Assembly (NCBI GenBank): GCA_965242605.1
Contig: CBDESS010000001.1
Span: 1,116,001 to 1,180,000 of the forward strand
From: JAAXHF01 sp965242605
Lineage (GTDB): Bacteria; Desulfobacterota; Binatia; Bin18
DNA length: 64,000 nt
Direction: 5' to 3'
The translations under genes and the position numbers were made by a program. The notes beneath the pieces are model-generated. The model was given only the letters and a program-made list of their open reading frames with translations. It was not told the origin of the DNA and did no database searches. This document shows positions 24,100-32,091 of this stretch, in pieces (within the stretch, counting starts at the first letter, position 1; every line of letters begins with the position of its first letter).

Positions 24100-25629
24100 T
24101 CAGTACACCTCCCAGCGGCCGCGATGATAATACTCGTGCAGGACTGGCCGGCTCTCGGTGTTCACGCTGATGTGGGCGCTGTCGTCAAACATGCCCTTGC
24201 CGAAATGGGTCATGGATACCATCGCGTCCCGGTTCAGGAAGCGCGTCTCAATCCGGTCAAAGGACAGCCGCAATATGGTCTGCTTGAGGGCGCGCTCGTC
24301 CATCAGGCCGGCGTCCACCCCCAGCACAAACCCCCACTCGCCCATCGTCGGAATATGATTGTGATAGGCCAGCGGACTCAGGCCGGCCGCCCGCAGCGTC
24401 TTGTAGATGCACACAAAGGCCCGGCGGGTAAAAAAGGGACTCGTCGCCTGGGTGACGACGACCCCGCCCCGTTTGAGCTGTTTCTTGCACAGACGGTAGA
24501 AATTGAGCGAGTACAGCCGCGCCAGGGCCACCGAGTTCGGGTCCGGAAGGTCAACGATAATCACGTCAAACAGCCGCCGGGCCGTCTGTAAGAAGGCAAA
24601 CGCATCGGCGTGGACAATCTCGACCCGGGGGTCCGTGAGAGCGTGGTCGTTGAGCCGGACGAGGACCGGATGCGACGCCGCCAGCTCGGTCATGGCCGGG
24701 TCAAGGTCAACCAGGGTGAGGCGGCTGACCGCCCGGTATTTGAGGACTTCGCGTGCTGCCAGCCCGTCTCCCCCGCCCAGAATCAGCACCTCGTGGCGAT
24801 TGCCGGCCAGGCTCAGGGCCGGGTGTACCAGGGGTTCGTGATAGCGCTCTTCGTCATAGCTGCTGAACTGCTGGTTGCCGTTGATGTAGAGCCAGTAATC
24901 GTCCCGCCAGCGGGTCATCACCAGGCGCTGGTAGGGCGTCTGTCTGGCCAGGATGACGGTATCTTTGTAGAGCGTTTGCTCGCCAAACAGGACAATCGGC
25001 TCGGCCCACACGGCCAGGCTGAGCAGGCCGACGCTGACCCCGACCCACAGCCCGGACATCAGCCGCGGGCGGGTAAAGAGGGACCGAAAACGGAACACAA
25101 ACACGGACGCAACGGCAAAGTTCACCGTCCCCAGGGCGACCGATGTATAGGTCAGGCCGAGGTAGGGGAGGGCCACAAAGGCAAACACCAGGCCGCCCGC
25201 CAGAGCACCGTAATAGTCCTTCTCCAGGACCGAGGAGATATTGACCCGCAGTTCTTCGTAGCCGGCGTTGACACGGGTGATGAGCGGGATTTCCATGCCG
25301 ATCAACACGCCAATGGCCATTGCCAGGGGGTAAATCACGACCCCGACATTGTTCACAAATGCAGACGCGGCATAGCTGGCCGCGGCCGCGGCCGCACATA
25401 GGACCGACAGGCTGAACTCCAACAGGGTAAAGGTATCGAGCAGGTCGGCGCGAAAGGCGCGGCTCAGACGGCTGCCCACCCCCATAGCGAACAGCATCAG
25501 CGACATCAGTAAGGTCCATTGAAGGGTGGCGTTGCCGAGGAAGTAGCTGGCCAGGGTGCAGAGCACAAACTCGGCCACCAGACCCGCACAGCCGGTGGCA
25601 AACAGGCACAGCTTCAGCAGGCGGGTCAT
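24100..25629 (-). CDS. Membrane-bound spermidine-synthase-like aminopropyltransferase
   Basis: This 509-residue protein has seven or so hydrophobic segments in the first 215 residues and a C-terminal spermidine-synthase fold. Signature pieces are the substrate gate YQRLVMTRW, the SAM/dcSAM-binding VLILGGGDGLAAREVLKY, and the catalytic-region Asp in VIIVDLPDPNS. It would aminopropylate an amine at the membrane surface, and SpeD at 27.4 kb would supply the decarboxylated SAM. It lies in a cluster with PspA, DUF350 and DUF4178 as in other genomes. Its last bases carry the ribosome site of the inserted restriction-modification gene. Confidence 0.9.
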   Translation of the reverse strand: MTRLLKLCLFATGCAGLVAEFVLCTLASYFLGNATLQWTLLMSLMLFAMGVGSRLSRAFRADLLDTFTLLEFSLSVLCAAAAAASYAASAFVNNVGVVIYPLAMAIGVLIGMEIPLITRVNAGYEELRVNISSVLEKDYYGALAGGLVFAFVALPYLGLTYTSVALGTVNFAVASVFVFRFRSLFTRPRLMSGLWVGVSVGLLSLAVWAEPIVLFGEQTLYKDTVILARQTPYQRLVMTRWRDDYWLYINGNQQFSSYDEERYHEPLVHPALSLAGNRHEVLILGGGDGLAAREVLKYRAVSRLTLVDLDPAMTELAASHPVLVRLNDHALTDPRVEIVHADAFAFLQTARRLFDVIIVDLPDPNSVALARLYSLNFYRLCKKQLKRGGVVVTQATSPFFTRRAFVCIYKTLRAAGLSPLAYHNHIPTMGEWGFVLGVDAGLMDERALKQTILRLSFDRIETRFLNRDAMVSMTHFGKGMFDDSAHISVNTESRPVLHEYYHRGRWEVY

Positions 25630-25639
25630 CGTGTCTTTG

Positions 25640-25682
25640 ACGTGGGCAGGATTGATGCGGGCAGGATGCCCACGTTCCCAGG
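25640..25682. repeat. Dispersed GGGCAGGATGCCC-type palindromic repeat
   Basis: GTGGGCA (25642-25648) and TGCCCAC (25668-25674) bracket GGGCAGGATG. The element then runs into CGTTCCCAGG, shared with copies near 44944, 50647 and 51120. It lies in the 99-bp space between the DUF350 and spermidine-synthase-like genes. Confidence 0.7.
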
Positions 25683-25728
25683 CTTCAGGGAGGGAGGGAA
25701 GTTCCGGTCAGGATGAGCCGCATTGAGG

Positions 25729-26574
25729 CTAGACACACCAGATGATCAGGAAGGACGCGCCAACGTAGGAGAACATTTCCAGGCAGGCCACGCCGAGATG
25801 GGGCTGGTCCTGCTCAACGAGTTTGGCCGAGATGCTTGTGCCGGGCAGCAGGACTTTGTCGGTGGCGAAACGCACCGCCGGCAGGAAGACGAGGCCGACG
25901 AGGGCATAGCTGCCAAAGGCCATGAAATTGCTCTGCCAGGAGAAGAACTCCTCGCTGGCGGCAAAGCCCAGAATATTGCCCATGGCGATGAGCGCGCCGG
26001 CAAAGCTGACCCCGACAGCGACATTGTCGCGCTCAATCTCGGCATGAATGCTGTAGGGGGTTATCCATTCATACACCAGCCCGGTCAGCACCAGGCCGAG
26101 CTGTCCCACGCCCCAAAAGGCCAGCGCGGTCCAGATTGTGCCGGTTTCACCGGACAGGGCACCGAACAGGATGAGGCCGGTGGCGGTATACACCCCGGCT
26201 TCGGTGATGCCGGTGCCCGCGTTCTGGTCATGGATGATTTCCTTTTCGTTTATGAACTGAAACAGAATGAGCTTGTCACTGACCACGGTGGAGATGTTGA
26301 GCAGCATGATGCCCAGGGGGCCGTACAGGAGGATATCGACCGCATCTTCAAGCAGGCCGTGGGAGGGGCCGCTGAGCACCCCGCCGATGGTCAGGACCAG
26401 CCCCAGGTAATAGCCGACCAGCGCGAGAGCCAGGGCCACGTTATCCTTGTCCAGCAGCTCTTCTTTGACACGAAACCCACGGTGCAGCAGGTCAAAAATA
26501 CGCTTGCCGAGCCAGAACAGGGCGTAGGCGCACAGGAGATAGAGAACGGCCAGAATCAGGGTATCGAGTGTCAT
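25729..26574 (-). CDS. DUF350 (YjfL-type) membrane protein
   Basis: This 281-residue inner-membrane protein has about eight hydrophobic helices arranged as two DUF350 units. Each unit opens with a pattern like KDNVALALALVGYYLGLVL / RDNVAVGVSFAGALIAMGN, in which a conserved Asp-Asn precedes a membrane helix. Function is unknown. DUF350 genes commonly sit beside PspA and spermidine-synthase-like genes, as here. It is followed downstream by the spermidine-synthase-like gene and preceded by a lipoprotein gene 16 nt away. Confidence 0.88.
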   Translation of the reverse strand: MTLDTLILAVLYLLCAYALFWLGKRIFDLLHRGFRVKEELLDKDNVALALALVGYYLGLVLTIGGVLSGPSHGLLEDAVDILLYGPLGIMLLNISTVVSDKLILFQFINEKEIIHDQNAGTGITEAGVYTATGLILFGALSGETGTIWTALAFWGVGQLGLVLTGLVYEWITPYSIHAEIERDNVAVGVSFAGALIAMGNILGFAASEEFFSWQSNFMAFGSYALVGLVFLPAVRFATDKVLLPGTSISAKLVEQDQPHLGVACLEMFSYVGASFLIIWCV

Positions 26575-26589
26575 GGCGTATGGGGGCGT

Positions 26590-27291
26590 CTATTTGCCAA
26601 AGCCGAAGCTGCGGGAGCGCATGGACGAACCGCTGCTGCGCCCTACCCGGCTCTGGAACTTTTGGCGAAATCGCTGCTGACTGGCCACCTCGCGCGCCTG
26701 GCGGCGGGCAAAAAAGCTCGGGTTGCGCTGTCTGGTGCGTGTGCCGGTGGTGCCGTATTCACGACCGGTCGGACCGTAGTAGGGGCGGTTCTGGTCCTGG
26801 TAGCGCCGGTATTGGTCATAATCGCGGCGAAAGGTCATTCCGCCGGCCAGACCGAGCACATCTCTAAGCAGCGCATATTTGCCGTAAAATTCCCAGAAGG
26901 AGTTGCCGCTGTTATCGGTTTTCCACTGCCCGTATTGTGAGTTGCCAACGTAGTGGTAGCCGGGCGGATGGGGGGTGGTACTTTCCTGCCCGGCAGTCTT
27001 TGAGGCGAGGCTCATGCCGAGGAAGTTTTCATTCCTGCGGTAGACCTGCCCGGAGACCTCACGCCAGTCGGTTGACCAGTTCTGCTCGCCCTGCAAGACC
27101 TTGTATTTATGGTAATATGCAGGAAAGAATGTGCCGTCCTTGCGCATGTCTTCCAACACGATGGTGTACTCGGGCGCGTCGCGCAGCTGGGCCTTGAGTT
27201 GCTCGAGGGGAGAAGAGGAGGACGAGCAGCCTGACAGCAGGCCGAGGAGCAGGAACAGGCCGAGGAGCGGTGTAGAAAAGCTGTGACGCAT
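26590..27291 (-). CDS. Lipoprotein of the PspA/polyamine cluster
   Basis: This 233-residue exported lipoprotein has a signal peptide with lipobox LLSGC near residue 21 followed by a Ser run. The core (residues about 40-150) contains KDGTFFPAYYHKYKVL and aromatic-rich SFWEFYGKYALLRDVLG, and the tail is Arg/Ser/Gly-rich and basic (RQRNPSFFARRQAREV). I do not recognise the family. It begins the minus-strand part of the cluster, divergent from speD, and is probably co-transcribed with DUF350. Confidence 0.8.
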   Translation of the reverse strand: MRHSFSTPLLGLFLLLGLLSGCSSSSSPLEQLKAQLRDAPEYTIVLEDMRKDGTFFPAYYHKYKVLQGEQNWSTDWREVSGQVYRRNENFLGMSLASKTAGQESTTPHPPGYHYVGNSQYGQWKTDNSGNSFWEFYGKYALLRDVLGLAGGMTFRRDYDQYRRYQDQNRPYYGPTGREYGTTGTRTRQRNPSFFARRQAREVASQQRFRQKFQSRVGRSSGSSMRSRSFGFGK

Positions 27292-27399
27292 GGAGTGCCC
27301 TTATCGGCAGCTGGGCTCAGGATGAACAAACTTGTGGCTGGCGTCAAGCGCACAGGATATCAGGAGGGAGAACACGGCATTCCGCAGTCTGCCAGGACC

Positions 27400-27756
27400 A
27401 TGACCAGAATAGGCACTCACCTGCTGGCCGACCTGTACGGCATAGACCTGGCTCTGCTGCGAGACGAGCGAGGGCTGATGCGCGTCTTTCGCGCCGCGCT
27501 GGCCGAGGCCGGTTTTCGTGTGCTCGGCCACCTCAGCCACCGCTTTGCCGACGGCGGACAGGGCGTGACCGGCATGTTTCTGTTGTCCGTGTCCCACGCC
27601 ACTTTTCACACCTTTCCCGAACATGGCTATATGGCGGTGGATATTTTTTCGTGTGGCAATGCCGACCCACACGCGGCCCTCGGTATCCTGACCGATACTC
27701 TCAAGCCCCATACCGTGCGCACGCAGCGGGCCGACAGGGGGAGAGGTGAACGATGA
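27400..27756 (+). CDS. speD: S-adenosylmethionine decarboxylase proenzyme-like (SpeD)
   Basis: This is a 118-residue bacterial-type AdoMet decarboxylase. The enzyme cleaves itself to make a pyruvoyl group from serine and produces the aminopropyl donor used by spermidine-type synthases. The motif reads SVSHATFHTFPEHGY followed by DIFSCG. The cleavage Ser, the His of FHTFPE and the catalytic Cys are present, but the residue before the Ser is Val where Glu is usual. The start at 27400 follows CAGGA; upstream in-frame starts (27283) overlap the divergent lipoprotein gene. It probably serves the membrane-bound synthase in the same cluster. Confidence 0.88.
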   Translation: MTRIGTHLLADLYGIDLALLRDERGLMRVFRAALAEAGFRVLGHLSHRFADGGQGVTGMFLLSVSHATFHTFPEHGYMAVDIFSCGNADPHAALGILTDTLKPHTVRTQRADRGRGER

Positions 27757-27802
27757 TCGCTTCTTCCGACGGGCCAGTCATTATCGTCCGCTTTTTTTGG
27801 CC

Positions 27803-28777
27803 CTAGTCGGCTTTCAGCTTTTTGATCTCCCCGGTCAGCTCCGGGAGGGCCTTGAACAGGTCAGCCACCAAACCGTAATCAGACACGTTGAAGATCGGGG
27901 CTTCGGGGTCTTTGTTGATCGAGACGATGACCTTGGAGTCTTTCATCCCCGCCAAGTGCTGAATGGCACCCGAGATGCCGACCGCAAAATACAGCTCGGG
28001 CGCAACTACCTTGCCGGTCTGGCCAACTTGCAGGTCATTTGGCACAAAACCGGCATCAACCGCGGCCCGACTCGCCCCCATTGCCGCCCCCATCGCGTCA
28101 ACAAGGGGTTCCAGATATTCTTTGAAATTCTCCCCTGACTTGAGGCCCCGGCCGCCGGAAATCACGATACTTGCGTCGGTCAGGGTTGGTCGGTCAGAGG
28201 TGATCTCGCTGAAGGCAACGAAGCGCATCTGTTGGTCGGCGGCCTCGAAGTTCACCTCGACCTGTTCAACCGGCGAGGGGTCGCCCGGCTGGGCCGCGTC
28301 AAACGCCGTGCCACGCACAGACACGACCTGCACCGCTCCTCCGGCCAGAGACACCGTTGCAATGGCGTTGCCGGCATACATCGGACGCTGAAACGTCCCG
28401 TCGTCGTTAATCTCGACGATGTCGCTGGCCATCCCCACACCGAGCCGGGCGGCGACGCGGGGGAGCACATCCTTGCCCTGGGCGGTGGACGTGGCCAGCA
28501 GGAGCGATACGTCGTTGCGAGTGATAAGTTGTTCAAGAGCCGCGGCATACACATCGGCCAGATAGTTGGCCAGGGCCGGGTGGTCCGCGGCCAGCACTCT
28601 GGCCGCGCCATAGCCGGCCGCTTCTTGCGCCACGCTCTCCACCCCGGCTCCCAGGACTGCGATGAGCACGTCTCCGCCAAGTTTACCGGCCGCCTCTTTG
28701 CCGGCCTGAATGGCGATCAGCGTACTCTTGGGCAGCTGTCCGTTTTTTGTTTCGCTATAAACCAGTACATTTCCCAT
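27803..28777 (-). CDS. etfA: Electron transfer flavoprotein alpha subunit
   Basis: EtfA binds FAD and passes electrons from acyl-CoA dehydrogenases to ETF-quinone oxidoreductase. The C-terminal FAD signature is complete (PELYFAVGISGAIQHLAGMK then IVSINKDPEAPIF). The central SGGRGLKSGENF and SRAAVDAGFVPNDLQVGQTG are typical. It has 324 residues, a normal length. AGGAGCC precedes the ATG. It lies 36 nt after etfB, and that gap holds an AAGATGAGTCGTCT palindromic motif also found upstream of the operon. Confidence 0.97.
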   Translation of the reverse strand: MGNVLVYSETKNGQLPKSTLIAIQAGKEAAGKLGGDVLIAVLGAGVESVAQEAAGYGAARVLAADHPALANYLADVYAAALEQLITRNDVSLLLATSTAQGKDVLPRVAARLGVGMASDIVEINDDGTFQRPMYAGNAIATVSLAGGAVQVVSVRGTAFDAAQPGDPSPVEQVEVNFEAADQQMRFVAFSEITSDRPTLTDASIVISGGRGLKSGENFKEYLEPLVDAMGAAMGASRAAVDAGFVPNDLQVGQTGKVVAPELYFAVGISGAIQHLAGMKDSKVIVSINKDPEAPIFNVSDYGLVADLFKALPELTGEIKKLKAD

Positions 28778-28791
28778 GACAGGCTCCTCTG

Positions 28792-28806
28792 AAGATGAGT
28801 CGTCTC
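28792..28806. promoter_or_regulatory. Operator-like palindrome between etfB and etfA
   Basis: AAGATGAGTCGTCTC matches the consensus AAGAYGANTCRTCTT seen twice upstream of the operon (30171-30185, 30206-30220) except for the last base. It lies just upstream of etfA, so it may be a secondary regulator site. Confidence 0.45.
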
Positions 28807-28813
28807 GTCTGCC

Positions 28814-29569
28814 TCAGAGCACTTTTGCTTCGGTGTGCAGCAGTTCAATGAGTTCCTGAACCGACTCAACGATCTTGCCGGCCTCTTTCTTGGCCGGTGG
28901 CTGGAGGGACTGTACGCTGAGGCACGGCGTGGTGTCTGTGCCAAGTTCAGCCAGCGCAATCTCTCTGATCTCTTTTTTGCGCGCCTTCATGATGCCTGGC
29001 AGCGAGGCGTAGCGCGGCTCGTTGAGACGCAGGTCAGCAGTGACCAAGCCTGGCAGAGCAAAGGCGACGGTTTCCAGGCCGCCGTCAACCTCGCGGACCA
29101 CCTCGACCGACTGTTGGTCGTCAGACAGCCTGACCTCAGAGGCAAATGTCGCCTGCGGCCAGCCCAACAGGGCGGCCAGCATCTGTCCGGCTTGGTTCGA
29201 GTCGTCGTCAATCGCCTGTTTGCCCATGAGGACCAGGTCCGGGCGCTCGCTTTCGACCAGCCTGGCCAGCACCCGCGCCACGCCGAGCGGGTCGAGCTCC
29301 TGGTCAGGCAGCACCAACACGGCTCGGTCGGCCCCCATTGCCAGCCCGGTCCGCAGTTGCTCGGTATTGACCTTGTAGCCAATGCTGGCCAGGATCACTT
29401 CACTGCCGCTGATTTTTTCCTTGATCCGCAGCCCTTCCTCAATCGCGATTTCGTCAAAAGGGTTGATCACATACTTCACATGATCGGTGACAATGCCTGA
29501 GTTGTCGGAATTGACCCGGATCGTGGTCTCCGGGTCGGGTACCCGCTTGACTGTTACCAGTATTTTCAC
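28814..29569 (-). CDS. etfB: Electron transfer flavoprotein beta subunit
   Basis: EtfB pairs with EtfA and binds AMP. It shows the family signature VKRVPDPETTIRVN at the start, NPFDEIAIEEGLRIKE, LVLMGKQAIDDDSNQAGQML, and the recognition-loop region LPGLVTADLRLNEPRYASLP. It has 251 residues. The start is GTG 29569 after GAGGAGGAAG. It lies 12 nt downstream of the IclR-like gene and upstream of etfA, so the three form one operon. Confidence 0.97.
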   Translation of the reverse strand: MKILVTVKRVPDPETTIRVNSDNSGIVTDHVKYVINPFDEIAIEEGLRIKEKISGSEVILASIGYKVNTEQLRTGLAMGADRAVLVLPDQELDPLGVARVLARLVESERPDLVLMGKQAIDDDSNQAGQMLAALLGWPQATFASEVRLSDDQQSVEVVREVDGGLETVAFALPGLVTADLRLNEPRYASLPGIMKARKKEIREIALAELGTDTTPCLSVQSLQPPAKKEAGKIVESVQELIELLHTEAKVL

Positions 29570-29581
29570 GCTGCTTCCTCC

Positions 29582-30112
29582 TCACAACATGCCATTAGAG
29601 CCGGGACGGCTTGAGGGTTCGTGGCCGGCCTTGACAGCCAGCGGGATAATTTTGCTCTCTGTCCGCTCAGGGGAGAGACGACAGGCCGGCCCACTCACCG
29701 CCAGACTGCCGACAACTGTCCGCGTATCATCTTTGACTGGGACGGCGACGGTGCTCACATCGGCCACATATTCGCCGTTATCGACCGCGTAGCCCTTGCT
29801 GGCAATCGCGCCCAACTGCTCAGGAAGAACCGGCCGGTTGACCGTCATCAGTTGGGGGTGCAGGCTCGGCTCGTCGGACAAAACATGCTGAATCTCTTCG
29901 GCCGGCTCAAACGCCGGATGGACCCTGCCCACCGCCGTACAGTGCAGCGGCAGGTTTTCGCCGACCTGTGACACAATCCGCACCGGCTGGTCGGATTCAA
30001 CCATATCGAGCGGCACGACTTTGCCCTTGCGCATAACGGCCACATATGCGCTCTCGCGGCAGTCTCTGACGACATCGCTCATGATTGGCCGGGCTTGTTG
30101 CAGCAGGCCCAT
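29582..30112 (-). CDS. IclR-type effector domain protein lacking the DNA-binding part
   Basis: These 176 residues match the C-terminal ligand-binding domain of IclR regulators: ESAYVAVMRKGKVVPLDMVES, GENLPLHCTAVGR, GYAVDNGEYVADVSTVAVPV and GSLAVSGPACRLSP. The usual 60-80 residue winged-helix N-terminus is absent, and no frame upstream of 30112 encodes it. It could be a truncated or decayed regulator, or a stand-alone sensor. It is the first gene of the etf operon, 59-108 bp downstream of two operator-like palindromes. Confidence 0.75.
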   Translation of the reverse strand: MGLLQQARPIMSDVVRDCRESAYVAVMRKGKVVPLDMVESDQPVRIVSQVGENLPLHCTAVGRVHPAFEPAEEIQHVLSDEPSLHPQLMTVNRPVLPEQLGAIASKGYAVDNGEYVADVSTVAVPVKDDTRTVVGSLAVSGPACRLSPERTESKIIPLAVKAGHEPSSRPGSNGML

Positions 30113-30170
30113 GTGCTGAATAGATGATGTCGTTCCTCTTTCTCACGGCGGGCCATGCTTCCTTCTTAAA

Positions 30171-30185
30171 AAGACGAATCGTCTT
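30171..30185. promoter_or_regulatory. Perfect palindromic operator-like site 1
   Basis: AAGACGAATCGTCTT is a perfect 15-bp palindrome about its central base. It lies upstream of the IclR-like/etfBA operon. Two similar sites exist (30206-30220 and 28792-28806). It is probably a regulator binding site; the cognate protein is not identified. Confidence 0.6.
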
Positions 30186-30205
30186 CACCTTCTTCGACAG
30201 AGGAT

Positions 30206-30220
30206 AAGACGACTCATCTT
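30206..30220. promoter_or_regulatory. Palindromic operator-like site 2
   Basis: AAGACGACTCATCTT lies 35 bp from site 1, a little over three helical turns, so two dimers could bind on one face of the DNA. It has one mismatched pair in the dyad. Confidence 0.55.
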
Positions 30221-30337
30221 TACCCCGCTGGGCTCTGAACAAATGATGTTCTACCCTAGGGGATGTGATTTCCTTTTGTCAACACAGCTTGCCCGGCGGC
30301 GGCGCATCCCGGCCGGATTCTGAGCGGGAGAGACACT

Positions 30338-31090
30338 ATGGGCGCAGAGAGGGCTTTTGAGATTCTCAATCCGAACGGATATTTTCCGCTGGTGCTGACC
30401 TGTGAACACGCCTCATGTCGGGTACCGCCCGAATACCACAATCTGGGCCTGAGCGAGGCCGGGCTACGACAACATATCGGCTGGGATATTGGTGCCCGGG
30501 CCGTCCTTGAGGCCCTTGTCCAGAGGCTGGATGCCCCGGCGGTCTGCTCGGGCTATTCGCGTCTGCTCATCGACTGCAACCGTGAGCCGCATGCGCATGA
30601 CCTGATTGTGTCCCACAGCGACGGCACCCCCATCCCCGGCAATCACCACCTCTCGGCAGCCGAGCGACACAAACGTATCACCCGGTTTTATCAGCCGTAC
30701 CACGACGCGATTGGTGTGACCCTTCGTCGGCTGCTGGCCGGACGCACTGCTGTCCGGCCGTCCCTCCTCAGCCTGCACAGTTTTACGCCGGCGCTGCGCG
30801 GCCAGGCCGAGCGCGCTTTTGATATTGGGATTCTGTTTGATCGCTACCAGGACCTTGCCGCCGACCTTGGTCAGTGGCTGAGCCGGACAGGCTATCGGGT
30901 CCGCTATAATGAGCCGTACTCCGGCTATGAGGGGCTGATTTTCAGCGTCCGCAGTCATGCCCGGCGGCATCGGCTTGTGTATCTGGAACTGGAAATGAAT
31001 AACAGTCTGCTCAGGCGGTCCGACAGTATTGGCCGGATGGCCGAGGCCATCAGCCGGGCCTGCGCCGGGCTGTTTGCCGCCAACACCTGA
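30338..31090 (+). CDS. N-formylglutamate amidohydrolase family protein
   Basis: Members of this zinc-dependent family hydrolyse N-formyl-L-glutamate or related N-formyl/acyl amino acids. Signatures include PLVLTCEHASCRVPPEY, HIGWDIGARAV, SRLLIDCNREP and LSLHSFTPALRG, with His and Asp residues that would bind metal. It has 250 residues, normal for the family, and no signal peptide. It is followed by a formyltransferase gene 16 nt away. That spacing suggests both handle one-carbon or formyl groups. Confidence 0.9.
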   Translation: MGAERAFEILNPNGYFPLVLTCEHASCRVPPEYHNLGLSEAGLRQHIGWDIGARAVLEALVQRLDAPAVCSGYSRLLIDCNREPHAHDLIVSHSDGTPIPGNHHLSAAERHKRITRFYQPYHDAIGVTLRRLLAGRTAVRPSLLSLHSFTPALRGQAERAFDIGILFDRYQDLAADLGQWLSRTGYRVRYNEPYSGYEGLIFSVRSHARRHRLVYLELEMNNSLLRRSDSIGRMAEAISRACAGLFAANT

Positions 31091-31106
31091 GCACAAAGGG
31101 GAGCGT

Positions 31107-32048
31107 ATGCGTATTATTCTGATTGGTCAGGCCGCGTTTGCCGAAAAAACGCTCACGAGGCTCGTTGACAAAGGTGAGGAGGTGGTTGCCGTCTTTTGCC
31201 CGCCGGATGCGGCCGAAGGGAGGTTTGACCCGGTCAAACAACGGGCGGTTGAGTTCGGCATTCCCATCCATCAACACACGTCAATGAAGCGAGAGCAGGC
31301 CGAGGTGGTCAGGAAATTTGAAGAACTGGACGCCGACTTGGCGATTCTGGCGTTTGTGACTCAGATTGTGCCGCCGGCCGTCTTCAACATCCCCAAGTGG
31401 GGGAGCATCTGTTTTCATCCCTCGCTGTTGCCCAGGTATCGCGGTCGGAGCGCACTGAACTGGGCCTTGATTAACGGCGAAACCACGACCGGCCTGACCC
31501 TGTTCTGGGTTGACGAGGGGATCGATACCGGACCGGTTCTGTTGCAGAAAGCAGTCGCGGTTGGCCCTGACGATACCACCGGCACGTTGTATTTCGACAA
31601 GATTTTTGCGCTCGGCGTGGACGCCATTGTCGAGTCGGTTGATCTCATTAAGGCCGGCAACCCGCCCCGTCTGGTTCAGGACGAGTCCCAGGCAAACTAT
31701 GATCCGCCGTGCGGCGACGAGCACGGCCAGATCGACTGGGCCAAGCCCGCCCGGCAGATTTACAATCAGGTCCGGGGCTGTGACCCACAGCCCGGTGCGC
31801 ATACCGCCTGGCGGGGGCACATGATCCGCCTGTACGACTGTCGGCTCCAGCCCGCCACGCGTGTCAAAGGTCATCGTGATCACACATTGGTGGCCGGACA
31901 GGTGATTGAAGTCGGTCAGGAAACCGTCAGCATTGCCGCTTCCGGGGGCACGCTGGTGGCCGGGAAAATGCGCGCTCAAGGCAGGAAGCTGGCCGCCGCA
32001 GATGTGGCCAGGCAGAGCGGCTTCGGGGTTGGAGACAAGCTGGGATGA
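31107..32048 (+). CDS. Formyltransferase, Fmt / 10-formyl-THF type
   Basis: This 313-residue protein has an N-terminal formyltransferase domain and a C-terminal formyl-transferase C domain. It contains HPSLLPRYRGRSALNWALIN, the folate-binding and catalytic loop with His, and WVDEGIDTGPVLLQK with the catalytic Asp. It resembles methionyl-tRNA formyltransferase and the hydrolase domain of 10-formyltetrahydrofolate dehydrogenase more than ArnA. The start 31107 (MRIILIGQAAFAEKTL) is the family start, with AAGGGGAG upstream; a longer frame to 31029 overlaps the previous gene. No def gene (Fmt's usual partner) is nearby, so a role other than tRNA formylation is possible. Confidence 0.87.
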   Translation: MRIILIGQAAFAEKTLTRLVDKGEEVVAVFCPPDAAEGRFDPVKQRAVEFGIPIHQHTSMKREQAEVVRKFEELDADLAILAFVTQIVPPAVFNIPKWGSICFHPSLLPRYRGRSALNWALINGETTTGLTLFWVDEGIDTGPVLLQKAVAVGPDDTTGTLYFDKIFALGVDAIVESVDLIKAGNPPRLVQDESQANYDPPCGDEHGQIDWAKPARQIYNQVRGCDPQPGAHTAWRGHMIRLYDCRLQPATRVKGHRDHTLVAGQVIEVGQETVSIAASGGTLVAGKMRAQGRKLAAADVARQSGFGVGDKLG

Positions 32049-32091
32049 CCCTGAACCTGGGCGGCACAGCGAACGATGCTGACCTTACAGG

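Noticed and set aside
25723..26940. 405-residue plus-strand frame
   Set aside because: It is antisense to DUF350 and the lipoprotein; composition is low-complexity and no motif is seen.
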